From Glycomyces harbinensis (lineage in GTDB: Bacteria > Actinomycetota > Actinomycetes > Mycobacteriales > Micromonosporaceae), in contig NZ_FNAD01000010.1 of assembly GCF_900101745.1 (NCBI RefSeq), forward strand, positions 1 through 64,000: 64,000 nucleotides of DNA, written 5' to 3'. The notes under the pieces are model-generated. The model was not told the origin of the DNA. It saw nothing but the letters and a program-made list of their open reading frames with translations, and did no database searches. This document shows positions 19,713-28,110 of the stretch, one piece after another. Numbering within the stretch: position 1 is the first letter of the stretch; each line of letters opens with the position of its first letter. Made by a program: the position numbers and the translations under genes.

Positions 19713-20468
19713 CTATTCGCTCCGCGGCCGGTACCGGACCCGCCACCACGCGAGCCGCGCGACCATCGCCAGGACCGGGACGGCCAGCAGCCACCACAGC
19801 GCCGTGCGCCAGTCGCCGTCGAGACCGCCCTCGACCCCGCCCTCCGCGAGGATCCACGCGGCCGAGCCCAGGCAGACCCACGCCGGCGCCCCGTAGGCGA
19901 TCTCGCGGCCCTGCGCCCGGTACTCGGCGACGACGAGCAGCAGCGCGGCCGCGATGAGGCCGAGCACCAGCGGGTGATCGGAGGCCTCGAAGTCGAGCAT
20001 GGAATCGGTCCACAGGAGGAACAGCGACCACGCCATGAGCAGGATCAGCGCCGCCTCGCCCGCGATCCCGTCGGCGGCGGCCCGGGGCCGCCGCCATGCC
20101 GCCCAAAGGAACAGGACGACGAGCGCGGCGTACTGGGCGTACACCAGCACGGTGATCAGGACGCTCTCCCCGAACCCCGTGTACTCCGTGTCGAACGCTT
20201 CGACGGCGGACATCGGGACGAGGAACGCGAGCGGGAACCAGGCGGCGGCGACGCCGACCCAGCCGCACACGCGCACGGCGGTGCTCGCCGCGGACACGGC
20301 GACCGTGAGCGCGAGGAGGGCCGAGAGCGCGAACGCTCCGGCGGCGGGGAGGAGCGGTCCGGAGACGAGCATCGCGACCGCGGTGGCGAACAGACTGATC
20401 GCCAACGCGCCTCCCAGCGTTTCGGGGCGCAGCACCGGGTTGCCCCGGCTTCGAGGGGTGGTCTCCAT
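19713..20468 (-). CDS. Polytopic membrane protein of unknown function
   Basis: A 251-residue protein with about seven hydrophobic helices, joined by short Arg-rich loops (WAAWRRPRAAADG, EYRAQGREI) and ending in an Arg-rich cytosolic tail (WWRVRYRPRSE). I see no transporter or enzyme motif and do not recognise a family. The start is placed at the ATG at 20468, which has AAGAGG about ten bases upstream; an ATG nine bases further up would overlap that ribosome binding site. It is monocistronic and converges with the subtilase-like gene. The 427 bp between it and the tRNA gene hold no other CDS. Confidence 0.6.
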   Translation of the reverse strand: METTPRSRGNPVLRPETLGGALAISLFATAVAMLVSGPLLPAAGAFALSALLALTVAVSAASTAVRVCGWVGVAAAWFPLAFLVPMSAVEAFDTEYTGFGESVLITVLVYAQYAALVVLFLWAAWRRPRAAADGIAGEAALILLMAWSLFLLWTDSMLDFEASDHPLVLGLIAAALLLVVAEYRAQGREIAYGAPAWVCLGSAAWILAEGGVEGGLDGDWRTALWWLLAVPVLAMVARLAWWRVRYRPRSE

Positions 20469-20895
20469 GGCGGGCATGCCTCTTTTCGATCAGGGGTGCG
20501 CGGCCCGCGAGGCTTCGCGGACCGGGTCGGGGGGTTCGGGCCGCTCGGGCCCGGAACCACAAGGCGGCCTCAGGAGGATCACCAGCGGGCCGGCGGCGAA
20601 GGAGCGGGCCGCGGGGTCGACCGAGGGGTCATGGAACCAGTATCCGCACCCAGCGCAACGGATCGACTACCTGAACGGCGCCATAGTTGTGGCCTTCCCA
20701 CAACACCGGCGACACCTCTGCCGGTTTCGACCCCTATGTTTCTCGGTTTCCGCCAAACGGGCCGCGCCCGCCACGACCCGCAATCGGGCGTTCAAGGCCC
20801 GGACCCGGGCCCGCGGACCGGGGCTCGGTCACGGCGACGTTCGCGGACCGGTCCAGTAGAATCGTGGCGTCGCGCCGCGAAAACGGCGCCGACCA
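20469..20895. other. Gap upstream of the membrane protein and tRNA genes
   Basis: No gene found. Contents: a perfect 7-bp inverted repeat GTTGTGG-CCTTC-CCACAAC (20686-20704), and a -10-like TAGAAT (20857-20862) suitably placed for the tRNA. The -35 is weak. Tiny frames here lack ribosome binding sites. Confidence 0.5.
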
Positions 20896-20971
20896 GCCGC
20901 TGTAGCTCAGTTGGTAGAGCAGCTGTCTTGTAAACAGCAGGTCGCGGGTTCGACTCCTGTCAGCGGCTCCA
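20896..20971 (+). tRNA. tRNA-Thr (anticodon TGT)
   Basis: A complete cloverleaf. The acceptor stem is GCCGCTG paired with CAGCGGC. The D arm is GCTC-AGTTGGTA-GAGC. The anticodon stem GCTGT/ACAGC encloses the loop CTTGTAA, anticodon TGT (reads ACA and related Thr codons). The T arm contains GTTCGA. CCA is encoded at 20969-20971. Confidence 0.97.
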
Positions 20972-20996
20972 GCGCCCGGTCTCCGGACCGGGCGCT
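20971..20996 (+). terminator. tRNA terminator hairpin
   Basis: An 11-bp perfect stem (20971-20981 with 20986-20996) and TCCG loop begins at the last base of the encoded CCA. Confidence 0.7.
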
Positions 20997-21013
20997 CGCC
21001 GTCTGCGGACCCG

Positions 21014-22759
21014 TCAGTCCTCCACCGTCACCGCGCCCGTCACCAGCCCGGCCGCCGCTTCCGCCGCCAGCGCCGCCGCGGCCGCCTCCGAGGTCTTCAG
21101 GGCCGCCCGCAGCTCCTCCAGCTTCGCGTAGGCCGACCCCCGCCTGCGCTGCTCGGCCAACGGGAGCCGCGGGATCTTCACCGACAGGATGCGGCGCTTG
21201 GCGCCGGTCGCCGTCCGCTTGGTCGCGCTCGGCAGCCGCGCCGCGAGCGCGGCCGCGATCCAGCCCAGGTCCATCGTCGGCTCGACGGTGATCGTCCACT
21301 GCGTCTCCGCGGCGTCCCCGCGCCGGCCCAGGCGCACCGGCGGCTCGCCCACCGGGTCGACGATCACGCAGCGGGACTCCCCGCCTCCGCCCCCCGGCAC
21401 GACCATGAGGTGCCCGTCGCGTTCGAGGTCGCCCAGGCTCGTCTCGGGCGCCGACTCCTCGGCCCCGGTGCCGAAGCGCGGCAGGGGCCGTCCGGCGATC
21501 TCGCCGAGCCGCTCCCCGAGGCGGCCGACCGCCTCGGGCAGGTCCGCGGCGTCCCCCGCCGCGCTGGCGAGGTAGACGGCGGGGGAGATGTCGACGTCCT
21601 CGTCCCACAGCCGCATGAGCGGCACCGTGGCCGAGTCCGCCGTCGCGACGGGCGCGTTCGGCGCGGCGGTGAAGTTCCGCCACGCTTCGGCGAAGTCGCC
21701 GCCGTTGGAGACCAGGACCTGGGTCGTCTCGCCCCTCGGGGCCAGGATCCACAGGTGCGCCTTGGCCTCCGGGTGGTCCACCACGGCCCTGAGCGCGCCC
21801 CAGCGCAGGAGCTCGGAGCGGATGCGCCTGCCGGTGCGGCGGTGCGCGACCTGGGCCGGCATGCGCACGACGGCGTGCCCGCCCGGGGCCAGGAGCGCGA
21901 CGCAGTGCAGTGCCCACGCCAGTTCGGGCTCGGTGCGCGGGGGCGTGCCGTAGGCCAGGCGCGGGTCGTCCCCGTCGGGGAGGCGGTCGTAGCCCCAGTC
22001 CTTGACGTTGAACGGCGGGTCGCACACCACCAGGTCGTACCGCTCGTCCGGGAGCGAACTCAGCAGCGAGTCGCCCACGCGCGCCTGCACGTCGGCCTCG
22101 TCGTCCAGGAGTCTGAGGCGCTGCTCGGCGATCGCGGCGCGGGCGGGGGAGAGGTCCTTCCCGGTGAGCGCCGCGCAGTGCCCGATCCGGTCGGCGAGGG
22201 CCGCGAGGAGGTCCCCCTCGTCGCAGGCCGGGTCGTGGACCGAGGGCGCCGCGACCGCCTCCGCCACGATCGCGGCGATGTCGGCGAGGGGTCCGATGCC
22301 CGGCGGCACCCCGGTCCCCGCCGCCTCGCGGGCCCGCTCGATGAAGAACTCGAACAGGTCCGCGCCCGCTTCCGTGTCCTGTAGTTTCCGCAGCTGCTCG
22401 ACCAGCGCCGGGTCGGCCTCGGGCGCGAACGCGGCGGGCCCGGTCCTCGGCCGCGGGCCGAGGTCGGCGAACGCCGCCGCCACCGCGCCCAGGGCCGCCT
22501 CGGCGGTCGGGTGCGTGACCGCGAGGGCGAACCAGAGCCGGTCGGCGTCCGTGACGTGCAGCGCGCGGCCGTGGGCTTCGGCCCACTCCTCAAGGGCCGC
22601 AAGTGAGAAGCGGGACCTGCGGGCCGACTCGTCCACGGGTGCGGGGAAGTCGGGCTCGCGGCGGCGCCAGTTGCTGACGGCGTTGCGGCCGACCCCGGCG
22701 AGGCGGGCGAGGTCGGTCAGCGTGATGGTCTCGCCGGAACCGGCGTCACGGGTGGTCAT
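21014..22759 (-). CDS. Solitary N6-adenine methylase-like protein with N-terminal HTH
   Basis: A 581-residue protein. Residues 10-40 form a MerR/excisionase-type helix-turn-helix (TLTDLARLAGVGRNAVSNWRRR). The middle is a Rossmann methyltransferase resembling type I HsdM: motif I is HDPACDEGDLL (175-185), where the family norm is DPACGxG, so the first glycine is replaced by Asp. Motif IV is CDPPFN (246-251), a variant of NPPF/Y that retains PPF. The C-terminus has a coiled-coil segment typical of specificity subunits. Start is ATG at 22759, six bases after CAGGAG. There is no restriction, specificity or BREX gene nearby, so it may be an orphan methylase or a DNA-binding regulator. Activity with the altered motif I is uncertain. 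Confidence 0.75.
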   Translation of the reverse strand: MTTRDAGSGETITLTDLARLAGVGRNAVSNWRRREPDFPAPVDESARRSRFSLAALEEWAEAHGRALHVTDADRLWFALAVTHPTAEAALGAVAAAFADLGPRPRTGPAAFAPEADPALVEQLRKLQDTEAGADLFEFFIERAREAAGTGVPPGIGPLADIAAIVAEAVAAPSVHDPACDEGDLLAALADRIGHCAALTGKDLSPARAAIAEQRLRLLDDEADVQARVGDSLLSSLPDERYDLVVCDPPFNVKDWGYDRLPDGDDPRLAYGTPPRTEPELAWALHCVALLAPGGHAVVRMPAQVAHRRTGRRIRSELLRWGALRAVVDHPEAKAHLWILAPRGETTQVLVSNGGDFAEAWRNFTAAPNAPVATADSATVPLMRLWDEDVDISPAVYLASAAGDAADLPEAVGRLGERLGEIAGRPLPRFGTGAEESAPETSLGDLERDGHLMVVPGGGGGESRCVIVDPVGEPPVRLGRRGDAAETQWTITVEPTMDLGWIAAALAARLPSATKRTATGAKRRILSVKIPRLPLAEQRRRGSAYAKLEELRAALKTSEAAAAALAAEAAAGLVTGAVTVED

Positions 22760-22833
22760 GCGGCACTCCTGTCGGATTTATCGAATCGTAACCCACCCCG
22801 CGTTGCTGAGGCTCGACACAGTCTACTAGTCTC

Positions 22834-22848
22834 GTGAAGTAACTTCAC
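22834..22848. promoter_or_regulatory. Perfect 15-bp palindrome upstream of a lipoprotein gene
   Basis: GTGAAGT-A-ACTTCAC lies in the 129-bp gap between the divergent methylase and lipoprotein genes, 41 bases before the lipoprotein start. It resembles a Rex-type site but its GTGAA/TTCAC arms are five rather than four bases apart. Confidence 0.45.
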
Positions 22849-22888
22849 AAGCTTCGAATCGCGAACCACACCCCACGGAAGGTTGACC

Positions 22889-23491
22889 ATGAACATCGAA
22901 TTCCCCGAGATCTCCAAGCGCCTCCTCGCCGTCAGCGGTGCCGCCCTCATCGGCCTGGCCGCCCTGACCGCTTGCGGTGGCGGGGAAGCCGACTCCGACG
23001 GCGACACCGGCTCCACCGAAGAGGCCGCCGACGACGGCGCCGAGGAGGCCGCCGCGACCGGCGACGGCACCAGCCCCGAGTCCCCGCTCCCCGCCGGCTC
23101 CACCGTCGAGATCACCGACTGGACCGTCGGCGGCTCCGTCGTCCTCGACGCGACCGAAGAGGTCCTCGCCGCCAACGAGTACAACGAGGCGCCCGCGGAG
23201 GGCTTCCAGCAGAGCCTGGTCACCCTGGAGGGCACCTACAGCGGCACCGAGAGCAGCTCGCTGTGGATCGACACCACGTTCGGGATCTGGGCCGACGGCA
23301 CCTTCTACGACAGCATCGACTGCCTGAACATGGTCGAGAACGACCTCATGGACGCCGGGGAGGTCTCCGGCGGCTCCTCCACCTCGGGCGGCGCCTGCGT
23401 CGAGGTCCCCGCCGACGCCGAGACCTACCTGCTCTACATCGAGGACCTCTGGTCCTTCGAGGGCACCCAGTACTTCATCGAGATCGCCTGA
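22889..23491 (+). CDS. Lipoprotein, possibly DUF4352-like
   Basis: A 200-residue lipoprotein. The signal peptide ends in ALTAC, so the following Cys (residue 29) is the lipid anchor. An acidic Glu/Asp/Ala linker (30-60) follows. The rest (about 65-200) is predicted beta: SPLPAGSTVEITDWTVGG, a long strand with QQSLVTLEGTYSG, and YLLYIEDLW near the end, similar in plan to the DUF4352 immunoglobulin-like fold of exported Gram-positive proteins. Cysteines at CLNM and GACVEV may form a disulfide. The ATG at 22889 has GGAAGG seven bases upstream; an in-frame TTG two codons earlier is unlikely. Function unknown. A hairpin at 23524-23561 probably ends it. Confidence 0.75.
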   Translation: MNIEFPEISKRLLAVSGAALIGLAALTACGGGEADSDGDTGSTEEAADDGAEEAAATGDGTSPESPLPAGSTVEITDWTVGGSVVLDATEEVLAANEYNEAPAEGFQQSLVTLEGTYSGTESSSLWIDTTFGIWADGTFYDSIDCLNMVENDLMDAGEVSGGSSTSGGACVEVPADAETYLLYIEDLWSFEGTQYFIEIA

Positions 23492-23523
23492 TGCACCGGT
23501 GCGCGCACCGGCACCCGTAGACG

Positions 23524-23561
23524 GGAGGACGCGGCGACCATGGGCGGAACCCGCGTCCTCC
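23524..23561 (+). terminator. Hairpin downstream of the lipoprotein gene
   Basis: An 11-bp stem (23524-23534 with 23551-23561) with a 16-base loop, 33 bases past the stop. The rest of the 321-bp gap to the next gene is more A/T-rich and carries an imperfect inverted repeat, GTTGAGAC (23732-23739) with GTCTCGAC (23751-23758), which may be an operator of the next gene. No gene seen in the gap. Confidence 0.55.
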
Positions 23562-23812
23562 TCTGCACTCCAAGGCGATCGCCGTAAACAATGAAGATTC
23601 CTTCCTTCTTGACCGAATTGCAACCATCGTGATCCTCGTCATGAAGCCAGGGCAACGGTCGCATAACGGACGAGGAATCCCAGGTCAAAGGCCCGGCTTC
23701 GCATCGGGTGACGAGTTCCGCCGTACCGGTAGTTGAGACTCCTGCATAGGGTCTCGACTGAACTCAGAAGCGTCGCTTCACCCGATCGGCGGCGCCGCAC
23801 AGAAAGCAGCTC

Positions 23813-24544
23813 ATGAACTCGAACACCGAGACCCTCGGCTCCATCCGCCGCCTCCTCGCCGTGGGCGGCCTCGCCGTCGCCGGCGCCGTCGCCCTCACCG
23901 GCTGCGGCATCCTCGAAGAGGCCGCGTCCGACGACACCGCCACCGACGAGGTCAACAGCGAGCAGTTCGACGCGGTGGCCGACGCGGCCGCCGGCGACTG
24001 CCTGCCCGAGCCCCCCGTCGGCGGCGCCACCGACACCTTCGCCATCGAGTGCGACAGCGCCGAGGCGTTCTGGACCCTCACCGCCATCGAGGCCGACCCG
24101 GGCATCACCGCCGAGGCCGACGGAACCATCGCGGACCCGACGCCCATCTACGAGCTGTGCGGCGACGAGGTCGGCGCCAACATCCCGGGCGCGTCCTGGA
24201 CCGACTGGAACATGGTCTACGACCAGACCTCGGGCAACGTGGACTACCTGTTCTGCCTGGAGGCCCTCGGCAACCCGACCGTCGACGGCGCCACCCCGGT
24301 CTACCCCTCGGCCGAGGGCGAGTGCTTCGCCAGCACCGATTACATGATCGGCACCTACCCCTGCGACTCGGCCACGGTCGACTCCGAGCTCATCGACACC
24401 GTCGAGGTCGACCCGGCCAGCTGGCTCGGCGCGGACGCCGACGCCGAGTCCATCGCCATGAGCGAGTGCTCCGGCGACTGGTCCTACTACCTCCCGGCCA
24501 TCGACCAGTTCGGCCGCACCGCGACCATCTACTGCACCAACTAG
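23813..24544 (+). CDS. Secreted lipoprotein with septum-formation-like cysteine pattern
   Basis: A 243-residue protein with a lipobox, ALTGC (Cys near residue 31). The mature part contains two similar blocks that open with GDCL or GECF and continue to a second Cys after 20 or so residues (IECDSAEAFWTL; YPCDSATVD). Further cysteines are at ELCGDE, LFCLEAL, SECSGDW and YCTN. The G-x-C-L...C pattern resembles the actinobacterial septum-formation/LppU-like exported family, but His residues usual in that family are missing, so the assignment is tentative. Start is ATG at 23813; AGAAAG is a weak ribosome binding site. A 12-bp hairpin terminator follows. Confidence 0.65.
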   Translation: MNSNTETLGSIRRLLAVGGLAVAGAVALTGCGILEEAASDDTATDEVNSEQFDAVADAAAGDCLPEPPVGGATDTFAIECDSAEAFWTLTAIEADPGITAEADGTIADPTPIYELCGDEVGANIPGASWTDWNMVYDQTSGNVDYLFCLEALGNPTVDGATPVYPSAEGECFASTDYMIGTYPCDSATVDSELIDTVEVDPASWLGADADAESIAMSECSGDWSYYLPAIDQFGRTATIYCTN

Positions 24545-24583
24545 ACGCGACGCCCACGGCGGATCCGAACGCGACACGGTGTG

Positions 24584-24611
24584 AGGCCCCGAGGCATTCG
24601 CCTCGGGGCCT
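24584..24611. terminator. Hairpin terminator between convergent genes
   Basis: A perfect 12-bp stem (24584-24595 with 24600-24611) with an ATTC loop, 40 bases past the plus-strand lipoprotein stop and 45 before the minus-strand gene's stop. Confidence 0.75.
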
Positions 24612-24655
24612 TCTCCCTGCGCCGCAACCGGTCCACCCGGGAAACCTTGCACCCC

Positions 24656-25372
24656 TCAGGGAATGAACACGCAGTACTCGCGCAGATGATGCTCGAACGT
24701 CGGGCTGATCTCGATCACGAGCAGCACCTCGCCGAGGCTCGCGAACGGCCCGGACCGCTCCACCCAGTCCTGGATCTGCCTGGCGCTGCGCTCGGTCACC
24801 CCCGGCAGCGTCACCAGCACCCACAATGGAGCATGATTGAGGTCGACCAGGCCGCCGTCGTCGAACTGCCGCGGCAGGTCCGGGCGCCCGATGCCGAGCC
24901 GCTTGGCCAGCATCGGATCCGCCTCGGCCGTCCGCCGCGCCTGCTCGCGCAGCTTCCGAGCCCGGTCCACGACCTCCATGCTCGCCAGCCGCGCCACCGG
25001 CACCTGCGGTGGGGCCGGCGCCGGCGCCGCCCACACCGCCGACCGGATCATCAGCAGCTGCGCGGTCCCCGCGAGCGAGGTGATGGCCATGGTGAACGTG
25101 AGGACCGTGGTGGCCCAGTCCGGCGCCGGGTACTCGGTCGCGCCGATGACGCCGCAGCCGGAGAGGATCAGCACCGAATGGAACAACAGGGCCATGATCG
25201 TCAGATTGTCGCGCCGCCGGGCGAGCGCCGTGGCGAACGCGATCGGCGCGCCGAACCCGCATGTCAAGAGCGGCAAGAACGCCCACAGGTACGTGCCGAC
25301 GCCCCGCCAGAACCTGCGCGTGCGGAGCTTCGCTTCGTTCACCGAAGGGGCGTAAGGACCGGGGGCGGTCAT
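24656..25372 (-). CDS. Membrane protein with C-terminal helix-hairpin-helix domain
   Basis: A 238-residue protein. The N-terminal 110 residues contain three or four membrane helices (TYLWAFLPLLTCGFGAPIAF, LTIMALLFHSVLILSGCGVIG, VLTFTMAITSLAGTAQLLMI). After a Pro/Ala linker comes a charged helix (VVDRARKLREQARRTAEADP). Then a ComEA-like helix-hairpin-helix follows: LVDLNHAPLWVLVTLPGVTERSARQI... with the typical N-x-A-x-x-x-L-x-x-L-P-G-V pattern near residues 177-193. This motif usually binds DNA or forms a protein contact. It could tether DNA near the membrane, but it may have lost DNA binding. Start ATG at 25372 with GGGAG upstream. The kinase gene is 77 bases upstream on the same strand, so the two may be co-transcribed. 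Confidence 0.7.
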   Translation of the reverse strand: MTAPGPYAPSVNEAKLRTRRFWRGVGTYLWAFLPLLTCGFGAPIAFATALARRRDNLTIMALLFHSVLILSGCGVIGATEYPAPDWATTVLTFTMAITSLAGTAQLLMIRSAVWAAPAPAPPQVPVARLASMEVVDRARKLREQARRTAEADPMLAKRLGIGRPDLPRQFDDGGLVDLNHAPLWVLVTLPGVTERSARQIQDWVERSGPFASLGEVLLVIEISPTFEHHLREYCVFIP

Positions 25373-25449
25373 CGAGGAGGACTCCCAGGCGGGGTGGAGG
25401 GCGATTCCGGCGGCCCCGTTTCAGGGCCCGCCGTGGACCAGGGCGGGAT

Positions 25450-26862
25450 TCACCGGACCGGTCCCTGCGGGGGCGCGGACCAGGCCCGCAGCAGCCGTTC
25501 GGCTTCGATGGTATCGGCATCGGCCGGGCCCAGCGCGGCGGCCATGTCGCGAACCAGCTCCGACAACCGGTGGTGCGCCTCGGGTCCCCGGGCCAGGGCC
25601 GCGAGCATGTCCACCGCGATGCGCCGCGACCGCAGGGTCGAGCGCGCCCGCTCGCCCTCCAGGCGCCGCTGGCGTTCGATGACGCTCGACAGGCCCGCCA
25701 ACGCGCTGGCCGCGTTACCCAGGGACGCAAGGCATTGCGCGGCCCGCACCTGGCAGTGCAGCGCCAGCGCCGGGTCCGGTGTCTCGAAGGTCTTGGCGAG
25801 CGAGCGGAACGCCGAGAGCGCCCCGTTGAAGTCCCCGGCCGCGTAGGACCGGTCGGCTTCGGCGAGGAGTTCGGCCCGGTCGGTCCCCGCGGCGGCGCGG
25901 CCGGCGGTCTGGACGGCCTCGCGCGCGACCCACCGCGGCGCGAGCGGGGCCCGGAACGGCCAGGTCGGGTCGCCGAAGTCGCGTGCGGGCGCGCCGGAAG
26001 CCGGTGCGGCCGTGAGCATCGCGGCCAGGTCGAGGTGGACCGCGGCGGCGTCGGAGCCGCGTTCGGCGGGTTCCTTCGACAGCAGCCGCGAGACCAGTCC
26101 GTCCAGTTCGGACGGCAGGTCGGGGCGGGCGCGGCGCACCGGGTCGGGCAGTTCCTTCAGGTGCGCGGTCTGGACCTCGTAGGCCGAGCCGCGGTCGGCG
26201 AACAGGCGCTCGCCGGTGGCCATCTCGTACAGGAGCGCGCCGAGCGCGTACAGGTCGGCGGCGGGCCCGGCCGGCTGGGCGCGGATCTGCTCGGGCGCCA
26301 TGTAGTTGAGCGTCCCGGGCTTGTCGCCGGTGGCGGTCAGCCGGGCGGCGTCCGGTTCCAGCACGGCGGCGATGCCGAAGTCCACCACGTGGACCAGGCC
26401 GCTGGGGCCGACGATGATGTTGGCGGGCTTGAGGTCCCGGTGGACGACCTGGCGCGAGTGGGCGGCGGCGAGCACCGAGGCGAGCTGCGCGCCGATCGCG
26501 AGGGTCCAGTCCGCGGGCAGGGCGCCGTTCTCGTCGAGCAGGTCGCGCAGGTTGAGTCCGGGCAGGTAGGCCATGACGAGGAACAGCTCGCCGGTGGCCT
26601 CGTCGAATCCCGCGTCGAAGATCGCGGGCACGCCGGGGTGGTCGATCTGGGCGGTCACGCGCGCCTCGCGGCGGAACCGCGCCGCCGCCTCGTGCCGGCC
26701 CGGTCCTTCAAGGAGGTCGGGCTTGACGACCTTGACCGCGACCTCGCGTTCCAAGTGGACGTCGACGCCCTGCCAGACCCGGCCCATGCCGCCCGCGCCG
26801 ACCGGCCGCACCAGCTCATAGCGGCCGCCGACGACCTGGAGACTACTCACGTCTACAAGCAT
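25450..26862 (-). CDS. Soluble serine/threonine protein kinase
   Basis: A 470-residue Hanks-type kinase. The glycine loop is GAGGMGRV (22-29), the ATP lysine K44, the catalytic loop HRDLKPANI (141-149), DFG (161-163) and the MAPE motif (188-191), so all catalytic residues are present. There is no membrane helix or PASTA domain. After about residue 290 comes an Ala-rich all-helical tail with TPR-like segments (ADRSYAAGDFNGALSAFRSL; CQVRAAQCLASLGNAASAL). The start is uncertain: ATG at 26862 lacks a ribosome binding site, a GTG 12 bases downstream (at 26850) starts just before the conserved LQVVGGRYEL, and an upstream GTG at 26919 is also open. The neighbouring helix-hairpin-helix membrane protein is a possible partner or substrate. 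Confidence 0.88.
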   Translation of the reverse strand: MLVDVSSLQVVGGRYELVRPVGAGGMGRVWQGVDVHLEREVAVKVVKPDLLEGPGRHEAAARFRREARVTAQIDHPGVPAIFDAGFDEATGELFLVMAYLPGLNLRDLLDENGALPADWTLAIGAQLASVLAAAHSRQVVHRDLKPANIIVGPSGLVHVVDFGIAAVLEPDAARLTATGDKPGTLNYMAPEQIRAQPAGPAADLYALGALLYEMATGERLFADRGSAYEVQTAHLKELPDPVRRARPDLPSELDGLVSRLLSKEPAERGSDAAAVHLDLAAMLTAAPASGAPARDFGDPTWPFRAPLAPRWVAREAVQTAGRAAAGTDRAELLAEADRSYAAGDFNGALSAFRSLAKTFETPDPALALHCQVRAAQCLASLGNAASALAGLSSVIERQRRLEGERARSTLRSRRIAVDMLAALARGPEAHHRLSELVRDMAAALGPADADTIEAERLLRAWSAPPQGPVR

Positions 26863-26933
26863 GCCCGGCGCGTTCGCGGGGCCCGAGGCCGTACCCCCGG
26901 CGGCGGCGACCGGCGTCACCGCCGCGCGGTCGA

Positions 26934-26966
26934 AGCGGCCCCGGGGCGCACCGCCCCGGGGCCGCT
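26934..26966 (-). terminator. Terminator of the secreted repeat protein gene
   Basis: A perfect 14-bp stem (26934-26947 with 26953-26966), GCACC loop. It lies downstream of the minus-strand gene ending at 27019 and upstream of the kinase gene, separating their transcripts. Confidence 0.8.
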
Positions 26967-27018
26967 CCTCAGTCGCGCTCGCCCTTCCGCGGTCCGGCCG
27001 GCGCCGCCCTTCCCGCGC

Positions 27019-28110
27019 CTACGCGCAGGTCCAGACGACCGCGTTGAGCACGTGCCAGCCGTCGGCGTCCTCGCCCACGTAGACGCTCCCGGCGATCGTG
27101 GAGCCGTCGGCGCTGATCTGGTCGGCCGTGTCGCCGAAGTAGTTGTCGGCCGGGTCCCAGGCGCCCGGCAGCTCGACGACCTTTCCGTCCCGGGGCTGGA
27201 ACGCCGCGTTCGGGAAGGTCTCGCCCGCGGCGGTGCCCTCGGCGTTGACCGTCGCCCGCCCTTCGAGACCGGTGACGTGCGCGGTGCCCTCGGCCAGGTT
27301 CCAGACGACGCCGACCGCGCCCAGTTCGGGCGTCTCCAGGTAACCCGAGGCCCAGTCGCCCTGGAGGTCCGAGGCGTAGGACCACGCGGTCTCGGGGTCG
27401 ACGCCCTCGGGCATCGGCAGGTGGGAGCCCTTGCCGTCCGCGTCCCACATATAAGGCACGGGGACGCCTTCGGCGTTCTCGTAGTCGCCGACGACGACGC
27501 CGTCGTCGCCGATCTCGGAGGCGCCGGCCCGGCCGGCCCCCTCGGGCAGCGGCAGTGCGACCGGCTCGGTCTCGCCCGCGGGCCAGATCACCGGCAGCTC
27601 CGACTCGGCCTCCCCGTCCCACTTCGCGACGGTCCCGACGATGTCGCCGTGCTCGTTGATGCCGTTGGCCTGGCCGGAGTCTGCGTTCGCCAGTTCGACG
27701 AGGGCGCCGTCGCGCCATGCGTACGGCACCGCCCCTCCTTCGCCGAGGAAGCCGTATCCGGCGCCGTCACCGGAGGAGTTGACGTCGGCGATCTGCTGGT
27801 CCAGGCCGGGGATCGGGACCTCGGTGACCTCGCCGTCCGAGTACAGGAGCGGGAAGCGCTCGTCCCCGTTGCCGGCCGGGTAGGCGCGGTAGGCGACGAC
27901 CGATCCGTCGTCGCTCATGCCGGTGGTGAACGTGAAGAGCAGGCCGTCGGGGATCGGGAGCTTCTCGACCGTGCAGGCCTGCCCGGTCCCGGTCTCGGCC
28001 GCCGCGGCACCCTGGACCGGCAGCACGATCGCCCCGGCCGCCGCCGCAACCGCGGTCGCCGCCATGAAGGCTTTGCGGCCCTTGACCATTCGTTTCGCCG
28101 TGGTTGACAT
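27019..28110 (-). CDS. Secreted protein with HAF-type repeats
   Basis: A 363-residue exported protein. The signal peptide has a twin-Lys/Arg start, a hydrophobic core (FMAATAVAAAAGAIVLPV) and an AAAAE cleavage region near residue 39. The mature part is built from repeated blocks with the plan G-x-S-x-D-G-S-x-V/A-Y ... P-x-x-W ... G, for example GMSDDGSVVAYRAYP, GINEHGDIVGTVAKW, EIGDDGVVVGDYEN and QISADGSTIAGSVYV. These match HAF repeats that form extracellular propeller-like folds. Function unknown. The ATG at 28110 has GAAGGGA upstream; the frame is open far upstream but without coding character. A disulfide may link Cys near residue 46 with the terminal WTCA. Confidence 0.75.
   Translation of the reverse strand: MSTTAKRMVKGRKAFMAATAVAAAAGAIVLPVQGAAAAETGTGQACTVEKLPIPDGLLFTFTTGMSDDGSVVAYRAYPAGNGDERFPLLYSDGEVTEVPIPGLDQQIADVNSSGDGAGYGFLGEGGAVPYAWRDGALVELANADSGQANGINEHGDIVGTVAKWDGEAESELPVIWPAGETEPVALPLPEGAGRAGASEIGDDGVVVGDYENAEGVPVPYMWDADGKGSHLPMPEGVDPETAWSYASDLQGDWASGYLETPELGAVGVVWNLAEGTAHVTGLEGRATVNAEGTAAGETFPNAAFQPRDGKVVELPGAWDPADNYFGDTADQISADGSTIAGSVYVGEDADGWHVLNAVVWTCA

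Noticed and set aside
20896-20971. tRNA-Thr as attachment site of an integrated element
   Set aside because: No integrase gene and no repeat of the tRNA 3' end was noticed in the flanking sequence.
21014-22759. Type I restriction-modification system
   Set aside because: Only a methylase-like subunit is present; no hsdR or hsdS gene on either side.
22834-22848. Genuine Rex operator before the lipoprotein gene
   Set aside because: Half-site spacing is five bases, while Rex sites have four; kept only as an unassigned palindrome.
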